Origin: Hirundichthys speculiger
Taxonomy: Eukaryota > Chordata > Actinopteri > Beloniformes > Exocoetidae
Reading direction: 5' to 3'
NCBI GenBank assembly: GCA_018398805.1
Contig: JAGFBZ010000558.1
Coordinates: 292,524 to 356,523, forward strand
DNA: 64,000 nucleotides
Made by a program: the position numbers and the translations under genes. The notes beneath the pieces are model-generated. The model had not been told where the DNA came from and searched no databases. It worked only from the letters and a program-made list of their open reading frames with translations. Shown here piece by piece: positions 1 through 11,400 of the stretch. The first letter of the stretch is position 1. Each line of letters begins with the position of its first letter.

Positions 1-9
1 CTGGCGTAG

Positions 10-105
10 ATGTACTCCAACCGAGTGGTGATAGGTGATGACTTCATCGCTCTGCAGCCTTTGTCCAGAGCCAAGAGCCAGCTGGGCAGAATTAGGTAGA
101 GGATT
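10..105 (+). CDS. Candidate exon at window edge (upstream ATP11B?)
   Basis: Directly after a TAG that could be an acceptor AG, an open stretch beginning ATG TAC TCC runs 31 codons and reads ...DDFIALQPLSRAKSQLGRIR before either a TAG stop at 103-105 or a possible donor (AG|gtagag). Composition and codon use look protein-coding, unlike the surrounding AT-rich sequence. It lies on the same strand as ATP11B and upstream of its penultimate exon, so it may be an ATP11B exon or an alternative ATP11B C-terminus. The phase at the possible donor (2) does not join directly to the exon ending at 8638, so another exon would be needed. I do not recognise the peptide itself. Confidence 0.25.
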
Positions 106-1412
106 TGAGATCGATTCAGACACGGGGCTCTTATACATCCTTTTTTTTTTCTTTTTGTTTTTAAAGGCGAAGGGAGGAAAAACACTGATTACAGAAATGT
201 TTAATTAATTTGCAATTTTTAGGGCAAAATGTTTTACCAGCAGACTTCAAATTCCAAATAATTACATTTTCCTCCAGTCTGTGATTCAATCTCTTTTCAC
301 TTGAAAGAGTGTGAAGTCACTGCTCTGGTTAATTTCCTTCCTTCCTTCCTTTCGTGTCACCATTGCTTCGTGCAACGAGACAAACGCTTGAACGTTCCCG
401 TTCCTCCTCGGGCCTTCTTCCTCGACTCGCAGCGCTTCAGAACCGGGTGCTGTTAGTTCTGGAAGCAGGTTCTCTGGTCCGATGCCTGTTTCTTTTCCTG
501 CATGCTGTAGACAAGCCAGTCAGCATTCTCTGCTGTCGGGGGGGGGGGCAGGAGTGTGTTTGTGGTATTGAAAATCCTGCAGAAGAACGCCACACAAAGC
601 ATTTCAGCTGCCGCATGTGCCGGCGGCAGACGCGAATGTGTGACCCCGCCCCTCCCCCAGCATGGCTCCGCCCCCCCCACACCCCCCACCTGCTGCATGA
701 ACACACGGGTGCATGACGGAGTGAATGAACGAATCTGTGACCCCAACAGTGCCCCCTCAACGTGGAGCTGTGTTGTGATGCAGAAGCATTGAGGCTGTGG
801 GATCCTACATCAGGGTTATTGATCAGAAATACCCCCCCCCCCCCCCCAAAAAAACCATCGCCATGCATACAGTGATACCACACCTGTCGTCCCATTTTAA
901 AGTAAAGCATGGTGCAGCCCACCTGACCACTTCTTTCCATGCATCCCCTTGTTTGCCCACCCGACACCCCGTAAACCGGTTTCACCACTTGAGACGCCCG
1001 CCCCGCCCCCGGCGCTGCCCCCGGCGCTGCCCGGCTGCATGACTCAGCAGAGCTGGACCGATGAGCTACTCGGGCTGCATGAGCGACTCTTGAACCGGTT
1101 CTGGGCCGTCTGAAAACAGCAGCATGAGGCCGTAATGTTGGAAGCATGTCAAATGTTTGTTTCAGGGAGATTTCGGTTCAGAGATGTCGAAATCTCGTGC
1201 TCTAATCGGATTTAACTGATATTAAATGTGCAGTTTCAGCGTTACGTGGCGTCATCGAGGCGCCTGCACTGCATGCATGGACCTCACAAATACGTGCAAA
1301 TGTGTTTGATTATCAAAAGGCAAGGAAATATACATGTTTTTTTAGTTATCAGTTAAATTTAGCTTTTCAGCAGGTTAAAACTAGAAAACCTCGCATATAT
1401 TATTCTAGTCAT
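106..1412. other. Intron-like sequence, nothing recognised
   Basis: Low-complexity C and G runs (538-549, 831-848) and short chance open frames. No splice-consistent exon or known repeat ends recognised. Confidence 0.4.
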
Positions 1413-1599
1413 ATTGTTCTTTTATCACAGACTAAACCGTTTTAGGTTGTTTATTTACCTGACATGTTTCGGCGTGTACTTCCGCCTTCATCAGAGTGTC
1501 ACCGGTGCATTTATCAGCTGATGAAGGCGGAAGTACACGCCGAAACATGTCAGGTAAATAAACAACCTAAAACGTTTTTGTCTGTGATAAAAGAACAAT
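1413..1599. repeat. Foldback element, ~83-bp arms
   Basis: Left arm 1413-1495 (containing GACATGTTTCGGCGTGTACT) is repeated as its reverse complement at 1518-1599, with a 22-base loop. The arms differ by only a few bases. The ACATGTTTCGGCGTGTACTTCC motif is one I associate with dispersed vertebrate repeats. No coding capacity. Confidence 0.8.
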
Positions 1600-1788
1600 T
1601 TAACTAATTGATAAGTGAAGACAAAATGAACTTAGTACAATTATTCCAGTCATAGTTTTCTGGTTTAGTTGTACTGAGCTGCAGGGAAAAGTGCCTTAAC
1701 TCACGATAAACAACAACAAAGTATTAGTTATCTCTCCAGCTAAACGTGATTCTGTTAGTGGCAGATTTACTACATGACGCTTAAACTT

Positions 1789-2154
1789 AGGGGTGTGGAA
1801 AAAAATCAATTTGGCAATAAATCGCGATTTTTGGCCGCCCAATATATTGATTTTTCGCTCCTAATATCGATTTTTTTAGGAAAATTTTATTCTGTTTGTT
1901 TATTAAATGTGCAAAAACACTAATAATAAACAATAAATAGGTTGTTTTGAAGCAAATAGTTTTGACTCAATTTGTCTTCTGAATGATCAATATCATCTGA
2001 TGAACATATACAGCAACTTGATTTTTCATCTCTACTTTTAATTTTGATATTACCTGGGTAGAATATCGCAATATATCGTGATAATATCGTATCGTGACCC
2101 AAGTATCACGATACATATCGTATTGCGAGGTCCTTGCCAATACTCGTTCCTACT
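1789..2154 (-). mobile_element. Non-autonomous DNA element, same family as 8989-10110
   Basis: Starts TAGGGGTGTGG, contains repeated ATCGATTTTT/ATATCG blocks and ends ...GGACCTCGCAATACG-type sequence in inverse orientation to the longer copy at 8989. Both ends carry the TAGGGGTG motif. It has one internal unit where the other copy has about six. Confidence 0.7.
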
Positions 2155-3440
2155 AAACTCAATGAGCACATGTCAATTACAGAATTTTATTATTTTAAGT
2201 GAAGGTGCAGTATTTATTATTCAGCGTCCTCAGTTTGAGTGAGTTTCCCAGCTAGTATTTGTTGGACTGAAATATTTCAGAACCCTTCAGGGTTTTTATT
2301 TCCTCTCTTGTTAGAGGAGTTTGCCCAGAGCTCCCCTGGGTTCGCCCAGTGTTCGGCTGCTGCTCTGTTGCTCTGCTAGAGCTGCAGCAGCAGGTTAATT
2401 GGTTCTGGTACCGATAGATTTGTTCTTATCCGTTTCCCTTGAGAAAATCCTCCATGTTCCCGAAGCTTTTTTTGTTTTCTGCTGCTCATTTGCAGTTTAG
2501 TTTTACTGCTACTTCGGAGCACACCTGTCCTCCTGCCGCTGTGCTCATTTGTCTTTTTTTTTTCTGCTTTCCGGGGGGAAATAAAAGCCATCCTTCAGTG
2601 ACCTTATCAACCCAGTCACATCTTCTCAAAGATCCCCTCGAGCAGCGATTCCCGTTTTATCACTGTCTGAATTATGATGAGGTTCAGATATTCACTGTTG
2701 CAGAAATACAGGAAGTAGGTAACCCTGAAGTACTTCTTCCCCGTCTGTTACTTAGTTGATGAGGTCATTTGTGAAGGGTTTTGGTCCATGTATACCGTCT
2801 GTATACATGTATATTTAAAGCGCTGTAGATTGAAGATCATCCTCAATCAACTGACTTTATTTTTTGATTAAGTTGCCGTTTGATGAGAACATATCCACTG
2901 CACCCATAAACATTTCTAAAAGGATTTGAATCAAGCAGAAGTCTGATCCAGTCAGTTCAGCGTTTATTGGTGGATTAAATATAAAGATAGCATTTTTTTT
3001 TTTTTTGCAGTGTGATTTGTTCGTGTCCGGCCGACCAGCGGCTCACCTGCGCGACGGACAGGTGAGCCGCTGGGTCGGCCGGGAAGCGCTCACTGTCAGC
3101 ATCTTGTGTCCTCCAGATGGAAGAGGGTGAGGGTTCAGTCGGCCCAGAACATGACCCTGTTAAAGCCCAGCGGAGCCCAGGGGAGGACAATCGGCACCTG
3201 CTAGCTGCTTATCCTCCCCCCGCTGCCCCCCCCGGCCCAGACCCCTGCTCCCCTAGGTAGCCGCCGAGCGTGAGCTTCACCCCCATTCAAACCCATTGCA
3301 CCGTCACCGAGGACCCCCCCCCCCCACCCCCCCACGCCGTGATGTTTGGTTCCAGCTTGATCAATACCCTACCCCCCCCCCCCACCCCCCCCCCCCATGG
3401 CTGCAGGTCACAGCTGCTCCTCTGAAGCTTCCTGATGAAA

Positions 3441-3483
<43 letters not shown>

Positions 3484-3496
3484 ACGCTGTCCCACC
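2155..3496. other. Intronic/intergenic sequence with a perfect hairpin and simple repeats
   Basis: Contains an inverted repeat 3029-3049 / 3060-3080 (GGCCGACCAGCGGCTCACCT against its complement, one base mismatch), poly-C runs at 3307-3330 and 3371-3397, and (GT)n at 3443-3480. No coding exon supported. Confidence 0.5.
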
Positions 3497-5396
3497 CAGT
3501 CATGATTATGGTTGGGCATCGTTTGGATTTTAACGATTCCGATTCTCTGTTTCGATTCCTGTTCAAAACGATTCCTCGATTCCGATTCTTTGATGTGTAG
3601 GTCAACAGATCGCGACTTATCTAACGGTAGAATCTTAAAAAACTGTGACACATTTACACAGGCGACAGGCCATTTTTATTCTTACACATGCTAGCATGCA
3701 CATATGCACACACAGAATTCACTTACAGCCTAAGTGGCTGCGGTTACATGATGTTTTTTTAATTCGGAATTAATAATTCCGCATTAAATAATTCCAAATT
3801 GAACTATTTTCCTTCGAGTTTATATGGAAATAGTAATTCCGAATTGAGGTTTACATGGAAAACACGTTTGTTCGGCTTTATCCAACTCCGCTTTAGGTCT
3901 GGGGGTTGGGAAGGGTTCTGATTGGATAGGGGGGGGCGGACGTCTTTACATCTACCGGAAGAAAACAAACTTAGCTAACTCGGTTAGCAACAACATTCCA
4001 CTTATTTTTGACCTGGGTGGCGTCTCTATCTGTGAAACCTCCTTCATTTAACCTGGCCGCTACAACTTTGAAAAGCTCACAATTTTTATGTTTCCTGCCA
4101 TCTGTTCTTTTAATTATTTCCAGTTCCTCCAAGCTATTTATTAAATAAATCGTCTCTGCTCTTGAACACCGTTTACTGCGTGCTGCCATTTTAAAACTTT
4201 GTTTTGAAAACAAGCCCAGCGCGGAATATAAGCGTCATCGCGACAGACGGGCAAGAGAACTAGCATGCGCAGAAAGACCGCAATTAATTTAAACAGGAAT
4301 GAGTGTATACATGACCGCGGAATAATTTAATTTGGAATTATATGGGAATAAACCGCCACTTACTTCGGAATTAAGTTTAATTCGGAATTGACATTTTCAT
4401 ATGGAATTACATGGTAACTTTTATTCGGCTTTAACTTTAATTCTGAATTAAAGAGGAATTAAACTTCCCTTGTAAAGGCACTGAATGTTAAATAACTTAC
4501 AGTTGGCAGTTGGCCTCCAAAATACATTTTTTGTTTTTGTTTAGGAAGATGACCATATCTGCTCTTTCAGAAACAGACAGATAAACGCCGACAAAAACAT
4601 AACCTCCTTGGCGGAGGTAAAAATAGTTTGTTTACCTGGGTTGCTGGGTTACGCTCATACAGACAAGGGGCCCTCCTAGCCAATGGGATGCCAGGAAGAT
4701 GCTAGCCGATAGCCAATGGCTACAAGTATGTTTACGTTCGGTAAACTCTGGGAGCTGCAAGTAGCAGCGCTACTGTATTTTTGCCTTTCGTATCCTGAAA
4801 TTTCTTTCGTAACTAGAGGCAATATTTTCCTGTTGATGCGTTTCGTAACCTGAAAACTTCGTATGTAGAGACGTTCGTAAGTAGAGGAACCACTGTAGAT
4901 GAGAAGGCAAGAGTTTCTGGATGAAGACGGACTCTGTTAAAGTCGAAGAAGCGACAGGATCAACGCAGTGAATTAAATACGCTACACTCGTTTATTTTTG
5001 TGATGCCATGCAGGTGAAGGTGTTTTGCCATATTAGTCGTGCTCCCTCCTTTGGCGGTAACACGCTTCCCGCAGGTGTTACACTGCGCCAGGTAGCCGTC
5101 ATTTCCCGGACTGAAATGCAGCCAAACTGGAGAGCGGCGTCTCTTGGGATCCATGTTGTGGCGAGTGAAGTCCCGTCGGCGACGGACGTGACGTCGCCAC
5201 TAGCGCGGAGTTGAGTACGCCGGGCGGAGTAACATCAACAAACTAGTGCAGTAAATCAAAACAAAATAGCGCGGACATTTAGGAACTGAAAAAAGGAATC
5301 GAAATTCAAAAATCTCCTAAAGGATTCCAGAACCGGACGTTAGGAACCGATTCCTACTTGGAACCATGTTTCGGTGCCCAACCATAATCATGACTG
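3497..5396. mobile_element. hAT-like transposon remnant with BED zinc-finger fragment
   Basis: Perfect ~22-bp terminal inverted repeats (CAGTCATGATTATGGTTGGG... at 3497 and its complement ending at 5396). A minus-strand open frame 4960-5154 encodes 64 aa starting MDPKRRRSPVWLHFSPG, with the BED-finger pattern W-HF ... CNTCGKRV ... NMAKHLHLHG, the N-terminal DNA-binding domain of hAT transposases and ZBED genes. The catalytic region is missing. Another element (3745-4490) is nested inside. Confidence 0.7.
3745..4490 (-). mobile_element. PIF/Harbinger-like non-autonomous element with Myb/SANT-like fragment
   Basis: Lies inside the hAT-like element. Ends are GGTTACATGATG and ...CTTGTAAAGGCAC, and the body is dense in TTCGGAATTA-type palindromes. 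The minus-strand frame 3971-4213 encodes 80 aa including SKRCSRAETIYLINSLEELE... and QVKNKWNVV, resembling the Myb/SANT-like DNA-binding domain carried by Harbinger elements. A second, more eroded copy is at 55955-56600. Confidence 0.6.
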
Positions 5397-6432
5397 ACGC
5401 CATCTTGCCCCTCGATGAATAACTCCACCTTCCCAGATGTGGCCGACACGGTTCCTCCCTCACCCAACCATGATCCTGCATCCCTCTCACCTGCCCCCCC
5501 CCCCCCCCCCCCCCCCACTGTTATCGACCAGCTGTCAGAGTCGACGCAGAGAGAATGCTGTTAGCACGCTGCTGCTGCCGGCTTCTTGTCTTGTTGTTTC
5601 TGTGTTTCCATTTTTTTTCTTTTCTCGTATCAACATTTCTGTTTCAGCTTCATAGTGTTGGTGAAATCCACCAGCAGGGCCGACGTTGCTCTAAAAACCT
5701 GAGATTGTTACAGGTCAGACGTCGCTCTGCTCCACCGCCGCCGCCATCGTCCAGCAGAACAAACGGAGTAGTCAGCCAGAAGATGATGTCATGCGCGTCG
5801 CCGTCTCCGAGGCCATTTAGTAACTGATCCTTCGGTTCTGCCGCCTGTTTCTGAGGAAAACTCATTAGTTTGAGAGCCGTTCATCATCTGGAGTGGTTCA
5901 GCTGAGAGTTTGTCCATTTCGCTTCATCGGCGCCGCAAACTGTTCCGTTCTCGCCAAGATTTGAGATCTTAGACGAGGAAACGTAAGATTTAATTATAAT
6001 TTTCTTGAGTGCACATCTACTCTGGAATTTATCATGAATTTGTCTTTTATGCCTTAATTAGCCAGGAAATCTTAATCTTAAAGCAACCATCGATACCCAG
6101 ACTTTAATCTTTTTTTTTTCACTATAAAAATCTTGATTCAAGTAAAAATATCCACCTGGATTTATGAGTTTATTTTTTACTCACTGGAAAAAGCATTTCT
6201 ATCCTGGTGAAATATCTGTTCATGCAGCAGAAGATTTAATTATATTATTTTAAATCTTTGAATTTATTTTATTATTTATTTTAGTTTTATTCTTCCTTTT
6301 TCAGCAACCTAGATTTAAAAATTATTTGCTCATTTTCTTTTATTTGTCGTCCTGCTGTCAGACGTCTGTTTTTTAACTAATTTGATATTAAAAAAATGAA
6401 AGCGTTCTCACCTGTTTAAACCCTTAAACCAA
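5397..6432. other. No gene seen
   Basis: A poly-C run (5492-5517) and T-rich stretches. Chance frames rich in Pro/Cys only. Confidence 0.4.
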
Positions 6433-6590
6433 CGGGTCTCCAGCTCCGGTCCTGGAGGACCTCCGTCCTGCGTGGACACCTGATTCTAATGAAACGATCA
6501 TCCAGGTGTGAACAGGTCTGTTAAGGATCCGTTCACCTGAATCAGGTGAGCTGCAGGACAGCGGTCCTCCAGGACGCTGGTCCGATCTAA
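6433..6590. repeat. Short palindromic fish repeat (GGTCTCCAGCTCCGGTCCTGG)
   Basis: Begins with a CCGGTCCTGGAGGACC motif and ends with its approximate complement (GGTCCTCCAGGACGCTGG). This pattern is common as a small hAT-type MITE in fish genomes. Confidence 0.5.
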
Positions 6591-6828
6591 GCTGGTAGAC
6601 GGCGTCTCCTCATGAAGATGATCCTGCAGCATGGACAGATCATTTCAGGAGAACTTCAGTGATTCTTCCATTAAATCAACTTTCTTTCCCTTTAAATCAC
6701 CAACAAAAGCAAAATATTAAACACTGAAGCACCTTTGACGCTCCAAGAATCATTTACTTTGACCTGTTGGTGTTTTTCTGGAGCAGACATTTAAGTTTCT
6801 GCTGCAGACGATTTCTTAAAAGTATATA

Positions 6829-7405
6829 CAGTGATCCCTCGCCAATTCGTGGTTTAAGTTCCGCGGTTTTAGTTATTCGCGGATTTTTCATTAATATAAA
6901 ATATAATTTTTAAAAATTTTAACAATCGCGGAAACATCACAGGATGTTGTGCGCGTTCTCTCACATCGAAGAAATCCTGTGAGCCAGCCTGGCCCCTTTA
7001 AGAAGGTGGCCTTATGGGTAATGGTGTGGTCTTATGGGTAATGGAGTGGCCTTATGGGTAATGTAGTGTGTGTGTTGTGGGACGGCAGAATGAAAACGGG
7101 GTTAGATGAAAAGTGTAGTGAGCATCAACAGCAGCCCAGCGTGTATAGATTTACATTCTCCGGACTTTTTCTTTTGTTGTTTTTAGCTTGTTAGCCGCTA
7201 ATTACGAGCCTAAAATAGCACAATACCAGCGGTTTGTTTACTACGGTTCAGAGACCAGAGGCTGTGAAGGAAACAGAAAGACCACAGTTGAGCCTTTGTC
7301 TTGTTTCGCTGCAGTGCTTCGCTACTTTTTTACGATTTTTAAACATATTTTAAACACGTTATTGATGCTCGGTCCCCATTAAGAGCAAAAAATAAGGGAT
7401 CACTG
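6829..7405. mobile_element. pogo/Tigger-like MITE, TA target duplication
   Basis: Terminal repeats CAGTGATCCCT...AGGGATCACTG flanked by TA (6827-6828, 7406-7407). Internal CGCGG near the left end resembles Tigger-type elements. The same family recurs at 28106-29874 with another element inserted. Confidence 0.75.
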
Positions 7406-7407
7406 TA

Positions 7408-8474
7408 TTGGAAATCCTGTATCTTCATTGTTTCTGCACTTTAACTGATCATCCCAGCGATGAATCACTCCTCACATCTCAAAACTTCATGGTTCGTAGG
7501 TAGCAGGTAGGATTTTATGTTCCTGTACCCCAGAGTAGTTTTTGTTCCTAAATTAAAAAAAAGAAAAAAAAAATTTCTATTCCCAGATCGTAATTCATCT
7601 TTGCTTCGGTCCATCTGACTCGCAGCAGAAGAGCCACCTGATCCTGTCTGTTAAAGCCAGAAACTTCACCAGGATCTACCTGGAAAATATTATGTCACAT
7701 CTGCTGCAGACGTGTAAAGACGAGGAGATGTTTCCTCAAGTCAGCAGTCGGCTTCTTCATCTACAGATCTCCTCGTAGCCTTGCAGTCACAGATCTGTCA
7801 TTTTTTCAACATAATCCCGTTAAAAACAGTCGTATAGAAAACGTCCTGGATGATTAGAGCGTTAACTAAAGAAGGAGATGCAGCCTGGACGTCCACTGAT
7901 CGATCAGAGACATGACAGCCTGGCAGATTGATCAGAGGTTTTAGAGGAAGGACCCCGCTGAGATGTCTCAGAGGAGAAAATGACTCCAGATGTTCGTCTA
8001 CTGTGAGAACCAGGAAAACCGCTGTAGAAACTCGTACCGTTTAGATGAAAACCAGCTTATTCATGCTGATAAATCCCATCAGTTTTGGCTGAACACTATG
8101 AGCTTCTTTGTGTTTTTTCTGTTTATCATATTATTTTTTACAGGTGGAAAAGTTGATGTATTTATTTGCTTTTCAGTCACCAGTGGAGCATGTTTTCAGT
8201 GTTTCCCATCACGCCATTGTTGCCGTGACAGCATGTGATCACCCGTATCACCCTGACAGTTGAAATGACGTGTCATCCTGTGTTTTACTGGTTTTAATTT
8301 ATTTTCTCCTCCTCTCTTTCTCCACTCACCTCTGCTGCTGTCATTTCCTTCCTTCCTTTTGTCCTCTGTTCTTATGTCTCTGTGATTTCTTTTAAATACG
8401 CTCCAACTACTCATGTTTCTTCTCTTTCCTTTCTTTTCTAAAACTGGCACCACCACCTGTGCCCCCCCCCCCAG
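7408..8474. other. ATP11B upstream intron sequence, nothing recognised
   Basis: No second open exon could be supported by paired splice sites. A pyrimidine-rich tract (8290-8474) precedes the ATP11B exon. Confidence 0.4.
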
Positions 8475-11400
8475 TCTCTTCCAGCCCCCCCGCCGCAGGC
8501 CCTCAGCTGTGTGGAGTCCCTGTGCTGCTACCAACATGGGCAAAGCGGCTGTTCCCGCCTGGCCCACCTCCTGGAGCAAATGACCGGACAGTGCAAGGCC
8601 AACGCCAACAACTGCCACGCATCCAGCCGCAGCAACAGGTGGGGAGGACGGCGACCACCGGAAACCGCGACGGCGAACCCCGTCCGACACCTCGGCCCAG
8701 CGGTCGCGACCGTTTTCAGCCCGCGACGAGGCCGAAACTCTTAACTGTAACTGGAAGGTGTCCTGGTAGTGATGCAGCGCGCGGTTGTGTCGGGGTCAGT
8801 CGGCTGATTTATGACGTCGTCGCGGTCTGTGATGGAAAAGTCCGGGATTTGAACGTTTTCATTAACAAGGCAGGATAGCGCGGTTGACGTCGCGTCCTCG
8901 GCAGCGAGTTGTCAGAAGAGCACTTGAACCAAAATTGTTGAGACGGTCGCCCGTAGAGTCGTAGAGGCGTGGAGGCGTGGCTGCCTGGTAGGGGTGAGTA
9001 CTGGCAAGGACCTCGCAATACGATATGTATCATGATACTTGGGCCACGATACGATATTATCACGATATATTGCGATATTCTACCCAGTTAATATCAAAAT
9101 TAAAAGTAGAGATGAAAAATCAAGTTGCTGTATATGTTCATCAGATGATACTGATCATTCAGAGGACAAATTGAGTCAAAACTATTTGCTTCAAAACAAC
9201 CTATTTGTTTGTTATTAGTGTCTTTGCACATTTAAATTTTAAACAATTTTCCTAAAAAATCGATATTATTTTGGGCGGCCAAAAATTGCGATATATTGTC
9301 AAACCGATTTTTTCCACACCCCTACTTCAAAACAACCTATTTATTGTTTATTATTAGTGTTTTTGCACATTTACATTTTAAACAATTTTCCTAAAAACTC
9401 GATATTAGGAGCTGAAAAATCGATATTATTTTGGGTGGCCGAAAATCACGATATATTGCCAAATTGATTTTTTTTCACACCCCTACTTCAAAACAACCCA
9501 TTTGTTGTTTATTTTTAGTGTTTTTGCACATTTAAATTTTAAATTTTTTTTAAAAAAAAATCGATATTAGGAGCTGAAAAATCGATATTATTTTGGGCGG
9601 CCAAAAATCGCGATATATTGCCAACTCGATTTTTTTCACACCCCTACTTCAAAACAACCTATTTATTGTTTATTATTAGTGTTTTTTCACATTTAAATTT
9701 TAAACAATTTTCCTAAAAAATTGATATTATTTTGGGCGGCCGAAAATTGCGATATATTGCCAAATCGATTTTTTTCACACCCCTACTTCAAAACAACCTA
9801 TTTATTGTTTATTATTAGTGTTTTTGCACATTTAGATTTTAAACAATTTTCCTACAAAATCGATATTAGGAGCTGAAAAATCGATATTATTTTGGGTGGT
9901 CGAAAATCGCAACATATTGCCAAATTGATTTTTTTTTCACACCCCTACTTCAAAACAACCTATTTATTGTTTATTATTAGTGTTTTTGCACATTTAAATT
10001 TTAAACAATTTCCCTAAAAAAATCGATAGTAGGAGCTGAAAAATCGATATTATTTTGGGCGGCTGAAAATCACGATATATTGCCAAATCGATTTTTTTTT
10101 TCACACCCCTGCCTGGCAGTGTAGTCTGAGAGGAGGCCGCCATATTTTCCACTTAAGTCCTTTCAATGCTTTTTATTTTTCCTCCCGTCAAAGCGGTTCA
10201 GCCAGAGAGGAATCTGGGAAGTTGTGGCGACTCTCGAAGCAACTGGCAACTTTGCGGAGCCGCGAGTGACAGTGAGCGATGGAAAAACCCTTCGGCGGCA
10301 GCGGAACATGATGTCAGCTCGCCGCCAGTAGACACAGATCCGTGTCGTGGGTCCACTTTGTGACGGAGGGACGATAAAACATCAATACTTGGATTTTTCC
10401 TCAGAAGGCTTTTTTTTTTTTTTTGCCCGGTGCAGCTTTAAAGACCAGTGAGCTGAGCAGACAGTTCGCCGGTCTGCACAGTCGGCACTTTTCCGTTGAT
10501 ATTATTTATCTGATGCCCAGTCACTCTGCGGGGTCATTGATTAACCGACCCGATTGGCCGCTTTCCGCTGAGCAATCGGTACTTTTCAAAACATCTGGGG
10601 AAATTCAGTATTCATGAGACCAGTAATGAAGATGTAGCATTCCTGCTGTTGGCGCGCGGGCGTTTTTGCTGTTGACCTTGCCCGGGTCCAGGTGGTGCGC
10701 CCGGGTCCAGGTGGCGCCGCCGTGTCCATGAGGGGACTGAGATGTCTGCAGACTCTCTGCAACAGATTTGATCCTCCTTTAATCTGAAAATAATGATAAT
10801 CTTCGGTGATGAGCTGTCAGTTCAGGGTTCGAGTCTGTCGGTGGAGGAGGTTCCCGTGTTTTCAGGACTTCATTATTTCTCACATTTCTTGTCGGATATC
10901 CGCCGCGAAAAGATCCATCTCAGCTGCCGTCGGGATCATTTCTGAAACGCAGCCTTGCGGTGAGGCTGCCACTAAATGGGTGAGTGATGAATTTCTTCCT
11001 CGGGGAGTGATCGATCTGCGTCCTGACCTCGGCTCAGAGCGGCAGCCAATCGGTTTCTCCCAAACGAGCAAAACAGCCGCCCCACGCGATGAAGATGAAC
11101 AGTGAAGATGGCGTCCAAATGCAGAGGTGTGCTTTCTTTTTTTTTTTTTTTTTACTGCGGATGGAAAGACTATAGTCGATAAAAAGAAGCGGGGCCAAAT
11201 CTGCAGTTAGAGTTTTTAAGTCCTCCCCACTTCCTCCTCAAGCGCACTGCAAACCACCGACCATTTATCCACCTCAACCTCCTCCTCGCCTCATCCGATG
11301 AGGATGTCAAACGCTATCCTCATTTAGCCTTAACGCTGGGATACTGCCATAGGGGAACGTATATCCACCCACTTCTGTATTCTATGCATAATGTCTGAAA

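Noticed and set aside
3001..3066. Exon-like piece with T-rich acceptor and GTGAGC donor
   Set aside because: The donor half is produced by a perfect inverted repeat, the 17-codon peptide matches nothing I know, and there is no phase-compatible neighbour.
5008..5214. Plus-strand frame over the BED-finger region
   Set aside because: Shadow of the minus-strand BED frame.
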